NCBI GenBank assembly: GCA_048201975.1
Contig: DBFBGQ010000078.1
Coordinates: 1-50,650 of the forward strand
Source: Egerieenecus sp048201975
GTDB taxonomy: Bacteria; Bacillota; Clostridia; Christensenellales; Aristaeellaceae
Reading direction: 5' to 3'
Length of the DNA stretch: 50,650 bases
Position 1 is the stretch's first letter. Every line of letters starts with the position of its first letter. The position numbers and the translations under genes are program-made. This document shows, one piece after another, positions 17,921 to 24,528 of this stretch. The notes below the pieces were generated by a model. It was not told the DNA's origin. It made no database searches and saw nothing but the letters and a program-made list of their open reading frames with translations.

Positions 17921-19399
17921 ATGCAATACGAGAACCCCATCCTGCGCGGCTTCCACCCCGACCCCAGCATCTGCCGCGTGGGCGAGGACTACTATCTGGT
18001 CGTCAGCTCCTTTGAATATTTCCCTGGCCTGCCCATTTATCACAGCCGCGATCTGGTTTCCTGGCGGCAGATCGGCAACTGTCTCCAGCGGGCGGAGGAA
18101 TTTCCCCTGCTGGAGGTGGGCGACTCCGGCGGTGTGTGGGCGCCGACCATCCGCTGGCATGAGGGCGTTTTCTACGTCACCGCTACGCTGGAGAAGTTCG
18201 GCAACTTCATCGTAACCGCATCAGATCCGGCGGGAACATGGTCATCCCCGGTATGGCTGAAGGAAATCGGCGGTATCGACCCGTCCATTTACTTTGAGGA
18301 CGGACGCGCCTACTACTGCACCAACGAGGCCCTGACCAGCCCGGAGGCCATCTCCCTGGAGGAAATTGATGTGACCACGGGCCGCATCATTGGCCAGCGC
18401 AAGGAAATCTGGTCTGGCACCGGCGCGCACTTTCTGGAAGCGCCCCATGTGTACCGTATCGGCTCCTGGTACTACCTGATGGTGGCCGAGGGCGGCACGT
18501 TCTTCACCCACATGGAGACGATTGCCCGCAGCGCCAGCCTGTGGGGCCCCTACGAAAGCTGTCCGCACGACCCTATCCTGACCAACATGTGTGACCCGAG
18601 CTGGCAGGTGCAGTGCGCCGGTCATGCCGACCTGGTGGAGGATACGCAGGGCAACTGGTGGGCGGTGCATCTGGGCACCCGGCTGGCGCGGCGCACGATG
18701 ACCCATCTGGGCCGGGAGACCTTCCTGACCCCGGTGACCTGGGTGGATGGCTGGCCTGTCTGCGGCCAGGATCGCAAGGCCAGACTGCTGGCAGAAGGCC
18801 CGCTGACAGCACAGCAGCAGCCTGCGCAACCCTTCATTGCTGACATGTCCCGCATAGATTGGGAGCCGGAGTGGCTCTTCCTGCGCCGCCCGGATATGGC
18901 GAATTTCCGCCGCGTCCCCGGTGCGATGCTGCTCACGCCCACTGCGCAGACTATGTGCGATCCCGTTCCCACCTTTGCATCCGTCCGTCCGGCGGATTTC
19001 GATTGCGTGACAGATGCGACTTTCAGCTTTGACGCCCAGCATGAGGGAGATGAGGCTGGTCTTGCCATCCGGTTGGACAGGCAGTTCCATATCACCTGTA
19101 CGCTGGGGTATGACAATGTGATGACGCTGGCGCTGCAGGCAGAAGATATTCATCACACGGTTGCGCAGGCCACGCTGCCGGAAGGCGAGGTTCGCCTCAG
19201 ACTGGCAGCAGACCGGGAGCGGTATAGCTTCTTCTATTACAGTGACGGTGAATATGTCAAGCTGGGCAGCGTGTCCACACGGTTCCTGGCGACGGAATTT
19301 CAGGGGCGCTGCTTTACCGGCACGGTCATCGGCCTCTATACGGCATGTGTCCAGACTGCGGAAGCGTGCATGCGGGTAACGGCTTTTGCACATTGTTAA
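17921..19399 (+). CDS. GH43 family beta-xylosidase / alpha-arabinofuranosidase
   Basis: A 492-residue glycoside hydrolase of family 43. The five-bladed propeller catalytic triad is visible: general base Asp14 in GFHPDPSI, pKa-tuning Asp120 in GGIDPSIYF and general acid Glu173 in FLEAPHVY. The C-terminal third (about 300-490) looks like the beta-sandwich found on many GH43 xylosidases. There is no signal peptide, so it should cut imported xylo-oligosaccharides. It starts with ATG behind GGAGG, 12 bases after the GH2 gene, and is the last gene of the yesN-yesM-enzyme transcript. No convincing terminator follows. Xylosidase and arabinofuranosidase activity cannot be told apart by eye. Confidence 0.88.
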   Translation: MQYENPILRGFHPDPSICRVGEDYYLVVSSFEYFPGLPIYHSRDLVSWRQIGNCLQRAEEFPLLEVGDSGGVWAPTIRWHEGVFYVTATLEKFGNFIVTASDPAGTWSSPVWLKEIGGIDPSIYFEDGRAYYCTNEALTSPEAISLEEIDVTTGRIIGQRKEIWSGTGAHFLEAPHVYRIGSWYYLMVAEGGTFFTHMETIARSASLWGPYESCPHDPILTNMCDPSWQVQCAGHADLVEDTQGNWWAVHLGTRLARRTMTHLGRETFLTPVTWVDGWPVCGQDRKARLLAEGPLTAQQQPAQPFIADMSRIDWEPEWLFLRRPDMANFRRVPGAMLLTPTAQTMCDPVPTFASVRPADFDCVTDATFSFDAQHEGDEAGLAIRLDRQFHITCTLGYDNVMTLALQAEDIHHTVAQATLPEGEVRLRLAADRERYSFFYYSDGEYVKLGSVSTRFLATEFQGRCFTGTVIGLYTACVQTAEACMRVTAFAHC

Positions 19400-19434
19400 G
19401 GATTGTAGTATGTTAATCCAGTATTGATCAATGC

Positions 19435-19620
19435 AATTATACAAATGCGCTGCTTTTCTCCGCCGGAGAGACTGGCCCCACCCTCACCGATGACAGTATC
19501 ATAGCCATCCGGCAATGCCATAATGAAAGCATGGCAGCAGGCTTTACTGGCCGCCTCGATGACCTTTTCCATAGGAGCATCTGGTTGGCCGAAGCGGATG
19601 TTATTGGCAATGGTATACCG
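19435..19620 (-). pseudogene. Fragment of a multidrug-type ABC exporter ATP-binding domain
   Basis: On the minus strand about 62 codons read TIANNIRFGQPDAP, then a helical stretch, then ALPDGYDTVIGEGGASLSGG and EKQRI. This is the part of an MsbA/LmrA-like exporter from the Q-loop side through the ABC signature. The Walker A half, the membrane domain and the Walker B/D-loop part are missing, and similarity ends abruptly on both sides. It is a dead remnant, not a gene, and marks a recombination or deletion point next to the GH43 gene. Confidence 0.8.
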
Positions 19621-19846
19621 TGTAGGCCTAATTTGCTATGTGAATAACTGAAAATCCTTTGCTTCGCTTACAAACTATTATCAACTTGTACGGATATGAT
19701 TGGCTTGTGCGGTAAGGGGAATTATTCAGAGGTTCCTTAGGTACGGAAATCGAAATGATAGTCACAACAGAATCTCTTTTTTAGCAGGATACACTCACTT
19801 ACAGCATACTGCTCTAACTACACCTATCAAGCAACCATCAAAACAA

Positions 19847-19871
19847 GGCCTGCGCATCAAAGGCACAGACC
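19847..19871 (-). terminator. Terminator after the small membrane-protein gene
   Basis: A 9-bp stem with two G-U pairs (arms 19847-19855 and 19863-19871) and a seven-base loop is followed on the minus strand by TTGTTTTG. It begins about 12 bases beyond the stop of the small frame at 19883, which supports that frame being, or having been, a gene end. Confidence 0.55.
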
Positions 19872-19882
19872 CCGTTTCATGG

Positions 19883-20200
19883 TCACAATTTATCCTCTTC
19901 CAGCTTCCGAATCTTCCTTTTCAGCGTCGCACGTTGTACTACACACACGATCAGCAGCATAACGCATCCTGCACCCAGTGCGATAACCGTCCATGGCGGT
20001 GTTTGTTCCACTTCTTCATGCGTTCCTTCGACATTGACGGTAATCACAGTATCTAACATAAACCCATAGATTATCTTCGGAATTGTCGGCAGCAGTGAAC
20101 TAAAAAGTTTTAAGCTAATACTTCTCGATTTCATAAGCATGTGGATTAACCATTGAAAAACATACAATCTGCTCGTTCGCTCACCATTGCTAGAAGCCAA
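19883..20200 (-). CDS. Small membrane protein of unknown function, possibly a gene remnant
   Basis: The frame gives up to 105 residues, but only the last 60 or so look protein-like: an extracytoplasmic segment, one transmembrane helix (WTVIALGAGCVMLLIVCVV) and a basic cytoplasmic tail ending KIRKLEEDKL. This is the layout of the C-terminus of a single-pass surface protein. No good ribosome site precedes any in-frame ATG, and the upstream part is AT-rich and low in complexity. It may be the 3' end of a longer lost gene. I do not recognise a family. Confidence 0.35.
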   Translation of the reverse strand: MASSNGERTSRLYVFQWLIHMLMKSRSISLKLFSSLLPTIPKIIYGFMLDTVITVNVEGTHEEVEQTPPWTVIALGAGCVMLLIVCVVQRATLKRKIRKLEEDKL

Positions 20201-20334
20201 CGCTCACCAATGTTTGAAAAAATCTGTCGGCTCAAAAAATACTGTGTTAGAAAATGACCCCAAATGTTTGAATTTTCCAAACAGAACTTTTCTTCTGTTA
20301 GACACTTCCGCATGAAAAATACACTATCAAATAG

Positions 20335-20399
20335 AAAAATCCCCCGATCTTTAGGCGGTACGCTGTTAGACGCGTTTCGCTTCCAATCAGGGGATTTTT
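20335..20399. terminator. Two-way terminator-like repeat beside tRNA-Arg
   Basis: Ten-base arms AAAAATCCCC (20335-20344) and GGGGATTTTT (20390-20399) form a stem ending in T-runs in both directions, with a 45-base loop. On the minus strand it comes just after the tRNA-Arg gene and probably ends its transcript. Confidence 0.5.
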
Positions 20400-20408
20400 C
20401 TTCTAAAT

Positions 20409-20485
20409 TGGCGCATCCGGCGCGATTCGAACGCGCGGCCCCGGGCTTAGGAGGCTCGTGCTCTATCCTGCTGAGCTACGGATGC
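20409..20485 (-). tRNA. tRNA-Arg (anticodon CCT)
   Basis: A complete 77-nucleotide cloverleaf including an encoded CCA end. The acceptor arms GCATCCG / CGGATGC pair fully, the T-arm is GCGCG-TTCGAAT-CGCGC, and the anticodon loop is CTCCTAA. The anticodon stem has one A-C mismatch (positions 29 and 41). The 5' half is nearly repeated at 20738-20777. Elements often integrate at tRNA genes, and this one sits at the edge of the decayed region. Confidence 0.88.
20446..20468. repeat. 23-bp direct repeat, copy inside the complete tRNA-Arg
   Basis: Identical to 20738-20760. It covers the anticodon loop, the 5' side of the anticodon stem and the D-stem side of the tRNA. It is a candidate attachment-site core. 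Confidence 0.6.
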
Positions 20486-20626
20486 ATGTGATGAAAACCT
20501 AGTGTTTTCAAGAGTTTCCGTGAATTAATTTATTATGATTCTATGAGTTTTTTCTTCCCGTCAGTTAGCCGACTTTTTCAGTCATCATCCTTTCTGCGAT
20601 CATGTCGCTGAAGCCTCAAAAGACCA

Positions 20627-20732
20627 GCGCTCACTTTTGATTAGATAAAATGTGGCAGGCACAAGGGGATGCGCCGAACACATTTCGGACGATGCGCTCA
20701 CTTTCGATTCCTCGAAAATGTGATAGGCGGCA
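20627..20732. repeat. Pair of imperfect direct repeats starting GCGCTCACTTT
   Basis: Units at 20627-20661 and 20694-20732 share GCGCTCACTTT, then GATT, AAAATGTG and a GGCA end. Related CGCTCACC words occur twice near 20180-20210. They may be remains of recombinase or transposase binding sites from an old element. Confidence 0.4.
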
Positions 20733-20737
20733 TCTTT

Positions 20738-20777
20738 CTTAGGAGGCTCGTGCTCTATCCAACTGAGCTACGGGTGC
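20738..20777 (-). pseudogene. 5'-half tRNA-Arg fragment
   Basis: Forty bases match the 5' half of tRNA-Arg(CCT) from the acceptor strand (GCACCCG) through the D-arm to the anticodon loop, and then the similarity stops dead. The last 23 bases are identical to the complete gene at 20409-20485. A strong promoter stands about 110 bases upstream. This pattern fits insertion of an element at the anticodon loop followed by deletion of most of it, or a local duplication. Confidence 0.7.
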
Positions 20778-20885
20778 ATGCGATGAAGGCCAATGGCTGC
20801 AAGGACGCTTGCGGCTCTTTCCAGCAAGGCCTGCGGCAACACATTACTTCCTTGCATTTTCGCCCACCTTGGGGCGAACGGCCTT

Positions 20886-20914
20886 ATTATACCATGAATT
20901 CGGCGAAAGGACAA
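20886..20914 (-). promoter_or_regulatory. Sigma-A promoter pointing at the tRNA-Arg copies
   Basis: On the minus strand TTGTCC (20914-20909), a 17-base spacer and a perfect TATAAT (20891-20886). No protein gene lies downstream before the half tRNA and the complete tRNA, so it is probably the original tRNA promoter. Confidence 0.65.
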
Positions 20915-20944
20915 CGGAAAATTTGCCGTTCTGAAATAAGGCAA

Positions 20945-20974
20945 CCTGCGCCTCCCTCGCCGGAGAGGCGCAGG
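20945..20974 (-). terminator. Hairpin after nth
   Basis: Nine-base arms (CCTGCGCCT and its complement, 20945-20953 and 20966-20974) form a hairpin about 16 bases after the nth stop. It is followed on the minus strand by TTGCCTTATTTC. The T-tract is imperfect. Confidence 0.55.
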
Positions 20975-20989
20975 CTGAACCCGAAAGGC

Positions 20990-21655
20990 TTACCCCTCCG
21001 CCTGCGCAGTCGCCTTCGTAGTGATTTTTTCCGCCGCCCGGCGCTCCTTGTCCGCCTTGCACTGGGCGCGCAGGGTGCAGCTCTCGCACAGGGGATGCTG
21101 CGCCTTGCATACCCGGCGGCCATGGAAGATCAGCCAATGATGGGCGTCCCGCCAGTCCGCCTTGGGAATGGCCTTCATCAGCTGCCGCTCGGTCTCCTCC
21201 ACAGTGGAGGCGTTCGCCAGGCCCAGGCGGTTGCTCACCCGGAACACATGGGTATCCACGGCGATGGCCGGCACGTTAAAGGCGTTGGCCAGCACCACGT
21301 TGGCGGTTTTCCGCCCCACGCCGGGCAGGGCGGTGAGTTCCTCCATGGTGCGGGGCACCTGGCCGCCGTGACGCTCCACAATCATCCGGCAGGCGTTGAC
21401 GATATTCCCTGCCTTGCTTTTGAATCCGCAGCTCTTCACCAGGGGATACAGCTCCTCGGCGGTGCAGGCGGCCATGGCCGCAGCGTCAGGATAACGGGCG
21501 AATACCTGGGGGGTCACCTTATTCACCTGCTTATCCGTGCACTGGGCGGAAAGCATGGTGGCCACCAGGGTTTCGTATGGGTTGGTGAAATGCAGCTCCG
21601 GGCCCGCATCGGGATATAGCCGCTTGAGCTCGGCCAGGATGGCTTTCTTGGACAT
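20990..21655 (-). CDS. nth: Endonuclease III (DNA glycosylase / AP lyase)
   Basis: A 221-residue base-excision-repair enzyme that removes oxidised pyrimidines and cuts the abasic site. The helix-hairpin-helix reads LPGVGRKTANVVL with the catalytic Lys116. The catalytic Asp134 is in AVDTHVFR. The 4Fe-4S loop has Cys183, Cys190, Cys193 and Cys199 with the normal 6-2-5 spacing. The start is ATG at 21655 behind AAAGGAGG. The same frame stays open far upstream inside the folT region, but that part is a shadow of the overlapping gene. It lies 17 bases after folT and is probably co-transcribed with it, so the folate riboswitch may also affect it. Confidence 0.96.
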   Translation of the reverse strand: MSKKAILAELKRLYPDAGPELHFTNPYETLVATMLSAQCTDKQVNKVTPQVFARYPDAAAMAACTAEELYPLVKSCGFKSKAGNIVNACRMIVERHGGQVPRTMEELTALPGVGRKTANVVLANAFNVPAIAVDTHVFRVSNRLGLANASTVEETERQLMKAIPKADWRDAHHWLIFHGRRVCKAQHPLCESCTLRAQCKADKERRAAEKITTKATAQAEG

Positions 21656-21672
21656 GGAGCGTCCTCCTTTAC

Positions 21673-22224
21673 TCACACTTGGGTCAGGGACGGCGGAAGC
21701 CGCCGGATGAGCTTCATGGTCAGGTAGAGCAGGGCCACATTCACCGGGTATTGCGCCAGATTCTTCAGCGCGCGCGCCGGCAGGGATACGAGCATGCCGT
21801 CCCCGGAGAGCATCCACAGCCACAGGGTGTTCAGCGCAATGTTGCAAACCAGCGTCACCGGCAGCACGCACAGCGCCGCGCGCCACAGGCTTTCCCGGCG
21901 GCGGTAAAGCCACAGCCCGTAGTTGAGCCCAGCCAGGGCCGCCGACAGGGTGAACCCCGGAAACACCGCGCCGGAGGGAAACAGCGTCGCGCCCAGCAAA
22001 TCGGCGCACGCCGCCACCAGCATGCCGCAGAAGGGGCCCATCAGCATGCCCGCCACCGCATTGGGCAAAAAGCCCAAATTGACCCGCAAAAAGTCGCTGA
22101 GCTGCAGGTTCAGCAGCCGGCTCATCACCAGCTGCATGGCCAACAGAACCCCCATCAAACATAACCGCTTGGGCGTCAGATGAAACCAGTCCCGGTAAAA
22201 AAGTTCCCTTTGCTTTTCCGCCAT
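21673..22224 (-). CDS. folT: Folate-specific ECF transporter S component
   Basis: A 183-residue integral membrane protein with about six helices, the substrate-binding subunit of an energy-coupling-factor vitamin importer. Conserved S-component features are visible: a hydrophilic N-terminus, LRVNLGFLPNAVAGMLMGP, and GATLFPSGAVFPGFTLSAAL. The folate assignment comes from the tetrahydrofolate riboswitch directly upstream. The shared EcfA/A'/T module must be encoded elsewhere. The start at 22224 follows AAAGGAGG by ten bases; the longer upstream frame runs through the riboswitch and is rejected. The ribosome site lies inside the riboswitch terminator stem. Confidence 0.9.
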   Translation of the reverse strand: MAEKQRELFYRDWFHLTPKRLCLMGVLLAMQLVMSRLLNLQLSDFLRVNLGFLPNAVAGMLMGPFCGMLVAACADLLGATLFPSGAVFPGFTLSAALAGLNYGLWLYRRRESLWRAALCVLPVTLVCNIALNTLWLWMLSGDGMLVSLPARALKNLAQYPVNVALLYLTMKLIRRLPPSLTQV

Positions 22225-22230
22225 AGAAAA

Positions 22231-22280
22231 AACGCCTCCTTTCAAATCAAACAGAGCCATTTGATCCGCAAAAAGGCGTT
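22231..22280 (-). terminator. Riboswitch expression platform that hides the folT ribosome site
   Basis: Outer arms AACGCCT / AGGCGTT (22274-22280 and 22231-22237) and an inner ATCAAA / TTTGAT arm make a hairpin followed by TTTTTT. The folT AAAGGAGG lies within the 3' arm. Folding would both end transcription and mask translation initiation. Confidence 0.75.
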
Positions 22281-22293
22281 GTGATACATCCTG

Positions 22294-22394
22294 AGCAGTG
22301 GGATGCGGCCGTGGCACCGCGGCGGGAGATCCCGCCTTCGTCTCATGACAACTCCCCGTCCATGAGCACTTAACGCGCCAGAGCCTACTCTGCC
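22294..22394 (-). ncRNA. Tetrahydrofolate (THF) riboswitch
   Basis: The minus strand carries the class hallmarks in order: GCAGAGTAG at the 5' side, GCGTTAAGTG, a GGGGAGTTGTC segment, GACGAAG, CCGCGGTG and GCATCCC, closed by a GCAG/CTGC P1 stem. This matches the folT-associated THF riboswitch of Firmicutes. It is followed by the terminator at 22231-22280 and then folT, so high reduced folate should switch folate import off. Confidence 0.9.
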
Positions 22395-22419
22395 AAAATC
22401 GGATCATCGAAACGGCTTC

Positions 22420-22448
22420 ATCATACGCCTTTTTTCGCGCTAGCGCAA
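22420..22448 (-). promoter_or_regulatory. Promoter of the folT riboswitch transcript
   Basis: TTGCGC (22448-22443), a 17-base spacer and TATGAT (22425-22420) on the minus strand place the start of transcription a few bases before the riboswitch. Confidence 0.55.
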
Positions 22449-22460
22449 GAGGGCGCGGCG

Positions 22461-22498
22461 AAAAAAATCCCCCGGCGACGGAAAATTCGCCGAGGGAT
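22461..22498 (-). terminator. Terminator of the nucleoside transporter operon
   Basis: A GC-rich stem (TCCCTCGGCG with CGCCGGGGGA, one bulge) followed by TTTTTTT on the minus strand, starting 13 bases after the last permease stop. Confidence 0.85.
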
Positions 22499-22510
22499 GA
22501 AGCGCCGGTA

Positions 22511-23446
22511 TCACCGCTGCGCGGCCAGGTCCCGGGCCAGGCGTTTTTTCTTTTGCCCCGCGTGCCACACCACCAGCACCATCAGCAGCACCGTGCCCAC
22601 ATAGGGGAAGGTGGAGGTCAGGGAGGATGGGAAGCCCACGGACTGCAGGCGCATGCCCAGGGCGTCGATGAAGCCGAACATCAGCGCCGCCAGAAACACC
22701 ATGGGCGGATTGGACCGGCCGAAGATCACGCAGGCCACGGCAATGTAGCCGCGGGACGCGGACATGTTCTCGCTGAACATGGTCAGGTAACCCAGGGAAA
22801 GGTGCGCGCCGCCCAGGCCGCTGAAAACGCCGCAGAGCACCGATGCCAGGTACTTCATTTGCTCCGGGCTTTTCCCCGCCGAGCGCAGGGACTGGGGATG
22901 CTCTCCCGCCGCCCGCATCCAGAAGCCCACCGGCGTGCGGTAGATGAACAGCCAGCACAGATACACCAGCACCCAGCTGCAATACACCAGCAGGGTGTTG
23001 CCGTTGAGCAGCGGACCGATCAAAGGGATGCTCTCCAGCCAATCCGCCGATAGGGTGGGCAGGCTGACGATCCCCGGGTCGGAGAAGGCGCCCTTCACCC
23101 CAAAAATGGTCCGCAGCAGAAACACCGTCAGCCCGCCGGCAAAGATGTTCAGCGCCACGCCAATGATGAATTCGTCGCTTTTGAACTTCACCACAAACAG
23201 CCCGTAGAACAGCCCCAGCAGCACTCCCGCCAGCACCGCGAAAAGCAGCCCCATGGCCCAGCTGGAGAAGAAGTAGCTCCCCAGCACCGCCACAAACGCC
23301 CCCACCAGCATCATGCCGTCCACGCCGATGTTCATGATGCCCACATGGTCCGTCATCAGGCAGCCCAGCCCCACCAGGATCACCGGGGTCGCCGTGCGCA
23401 GGGTATTCTGCAAAAGGCCGATATTCAGAATGTTGCTCCACTCCAT
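22511..23446 (-). CDS. BMP-type nucleoside ABC transporter permease (NupQ/YufQ-like)
   Basis: A 311-residue integral membrane protein of the branched-chain / ribose permease superfamily with eight or more helices. Motifs such as VGIMNIGVDGMMLVGAF and SRGYIAVACVIFGRSNP are typical of the second permease of PnrA/BMP-type nucleoside importers. Its ATG overlaps the stop of the preceding permease by one base (TAATG), so the two are translationally coupled. It is the last gene of the four-gene operon. Confidence 0.9.
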   Translation of the reverse strand: MEWSNILNIGLLQNTLRTATPVILVGLGCLMTDHVGIMNIGVDGMMLVGAFVAVLGSYFFSSWAMGLLFAVLAGVLLGLFYGLFVVKFKSDEFIIGVALNIFAGGLTVFLLRTIFGVKGAFSDPGIVSLPTLSADWLESIPLIGPLLNGNTLLVYCSWVLVYLCWLFIYRTPVGFWMRAAGEHPQSLRSAGKSPEQMKYLASVLCGVFSGLGGAHLSLGYLTMFSENMSASRGYIAVACVIFGRSNPPMVFLAALMFGFIDALGMRLQSVGFPSSLTSTFPYVGTVLLMVLVVWHAGQKKKRLARDLAAQR

Positions 23447-24528
23447 TACGCCCCCGCCTCCTTTTCCAGGGTCAGGGCCGCCCGCTTCCGGGCGCGCCGG
23501 GCCATGATGCTGCTCATAATGCCTTCCTCCGCCGCCATGAAGAAGATGATGATGGACTGCACGATGAGGATCAGCTCGCTGGAAATGCCCACCTTGGCCT
23601 CCATGGACGTAGCCCCCACCTTCAGGATGCCGAAGAACAGGCTCATGAGGATGATCCCCACGGGCTGGTAGCGCATGATCATGGCCACCAGCATGCCGTC
23701 AAAGTAAAACTCGTTGGATACGGTGGTCACGAAGCGCTTGTGCAGGCCGAACACCTCAAACATGCCCACCAGGCCGCAGATGGCTCCCGAGGCCACCATG
23801 CTCCAGATGGCCAGCTTCCCGGCCTTCAGGCCGCTGAAGCGCGCAAAGCGCTCGTTGTAGCCGGTGAGCTTCATCTCAAAGCCCACGGTGGTCTTGCGCA
23901 TCACGTACCACACCGCCAGGGCGATGAACGCCGCGTAGAAAATGCTCTCGGTCAGGTTGGAGAGCTTGATGACCCGCTGAAACATAAAGGCGGGGTCCAC
24001 CGCGTCCGTGCCGGAGGAAACGCCCCGCTCGGCAGTTTTCAGCGGGCCATTGGCCAGGTAGGAGCAGAAATAGATGGCCGCCGAGTTCATCATGATGGTG
24101 GTAATGACCTCGTTGACCTTCATTTTCACCTTCAGCACCGCGGGGATCCAGGCGTACAGCCCGCCGGCGGCGATGGCCGCCAGGAAGCACAGGGGCAGGG
24201 CGATCCAGGGCGTAACCCCCGTCAGGCGCGCGCCCACATAGGCCGAGGCGATGGCCCCCAGGTACAGCTGCCCCTCGCCGCCCACATTGAAAATGCCCGC
24301 CTGGGCCGCCACCGCCGTGGCCAGCCCCGTGAGGCACAGGGTGGCGGACTTGGCCAGTGTGTTGCCGATGCCCCGGCTGGTGCCCAGCGCGCCGCTGATC
24401 AGCGCGCCGTAGCCCTCAAAGGGATCGTGCCCCGTGGCCGCCATAATCAGCCCGCCCAGCGCCAGGGCCAGCAGCACGCTCACCGTCAGGGAAAAGAGAT
24501 ACTGCAGGCGCTGTTTGCTTTTGTTCAT
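23446..24528 (-). CDS. BMP-type nucleoside ABC transporter permease (NupP/YufP-like)
   Basis: A 360-residue membrane permease, partner of the following gene. AQAGIFNVGGEGQLYLGA and VNEVITTIMMNSAAIY are characteristic of the first permease in BMP-family importers. The start overlaps the ATPase stop by four bases (ATGA). A basic C-terminal tail (ARRARKRAAL) should face the cytoplasm. The substrate is inferred from the family to be nucleosides; other small ribosyl compounds are possible. Confidence 0.9.
   Translation of the reverse strand: MNKSKQRLQYLFSLTVSVLLALALGGLIMAATGHDPFEGYGALISGALGTSRGIGNTLAKSATLCLTGLATAVAAQAGIFNVGGEGQLYLGAIASAYVGARLTGVTPWIALPLCFLAAIAAGGLYAWIPAVLKVKMKVNEVITTIMMNSAAIYFCSYLANGPLKTAERGVSSGTDAVDPAFMFQRVIKLSNLTESIFYAAFIALAVWYVMRKTTVGFEMKLTGYNERFARFSGLKAGKLAIWSMVASGAICGLVGMFEVFGLHKRFVTTVSNEFYFDGMLVAMIMRYQPVGIILMSLFFGILKVGATSMEAKVGISSELILIVQSIIIFFMAAEEGIMSSIMARRARKRAALTLEKEAGA

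Larger units (their letters stand above)
19400..20408. other. AT-richer decayed region at the right edge of the xylan locus
   Basis: About 1 kb of clearly lower GC than its neighbours. It contains an ABC-exporter ATPase fragment (19435-19620), a small membrane-protein frame (19883-20060 in its conserved part) with its own terminator, and a terminator-like repeat before tRNA-Arg. I see no complete recognisable gene. Confidence 0.6.
20486..20989. other. Region between tRNA-Arg and nth without a protein gene
   Basis: It holds AT-rich filler with two imperfect 35-39 bp repeats (20627-20661 and 20694-20732), the half tRNA-Arg at 20738-20777, a tRNA-type promoter at 20886-20914 and the nth terminator at 20945-20974. 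No plausible coding frame is seen. Confidence 0.55.
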
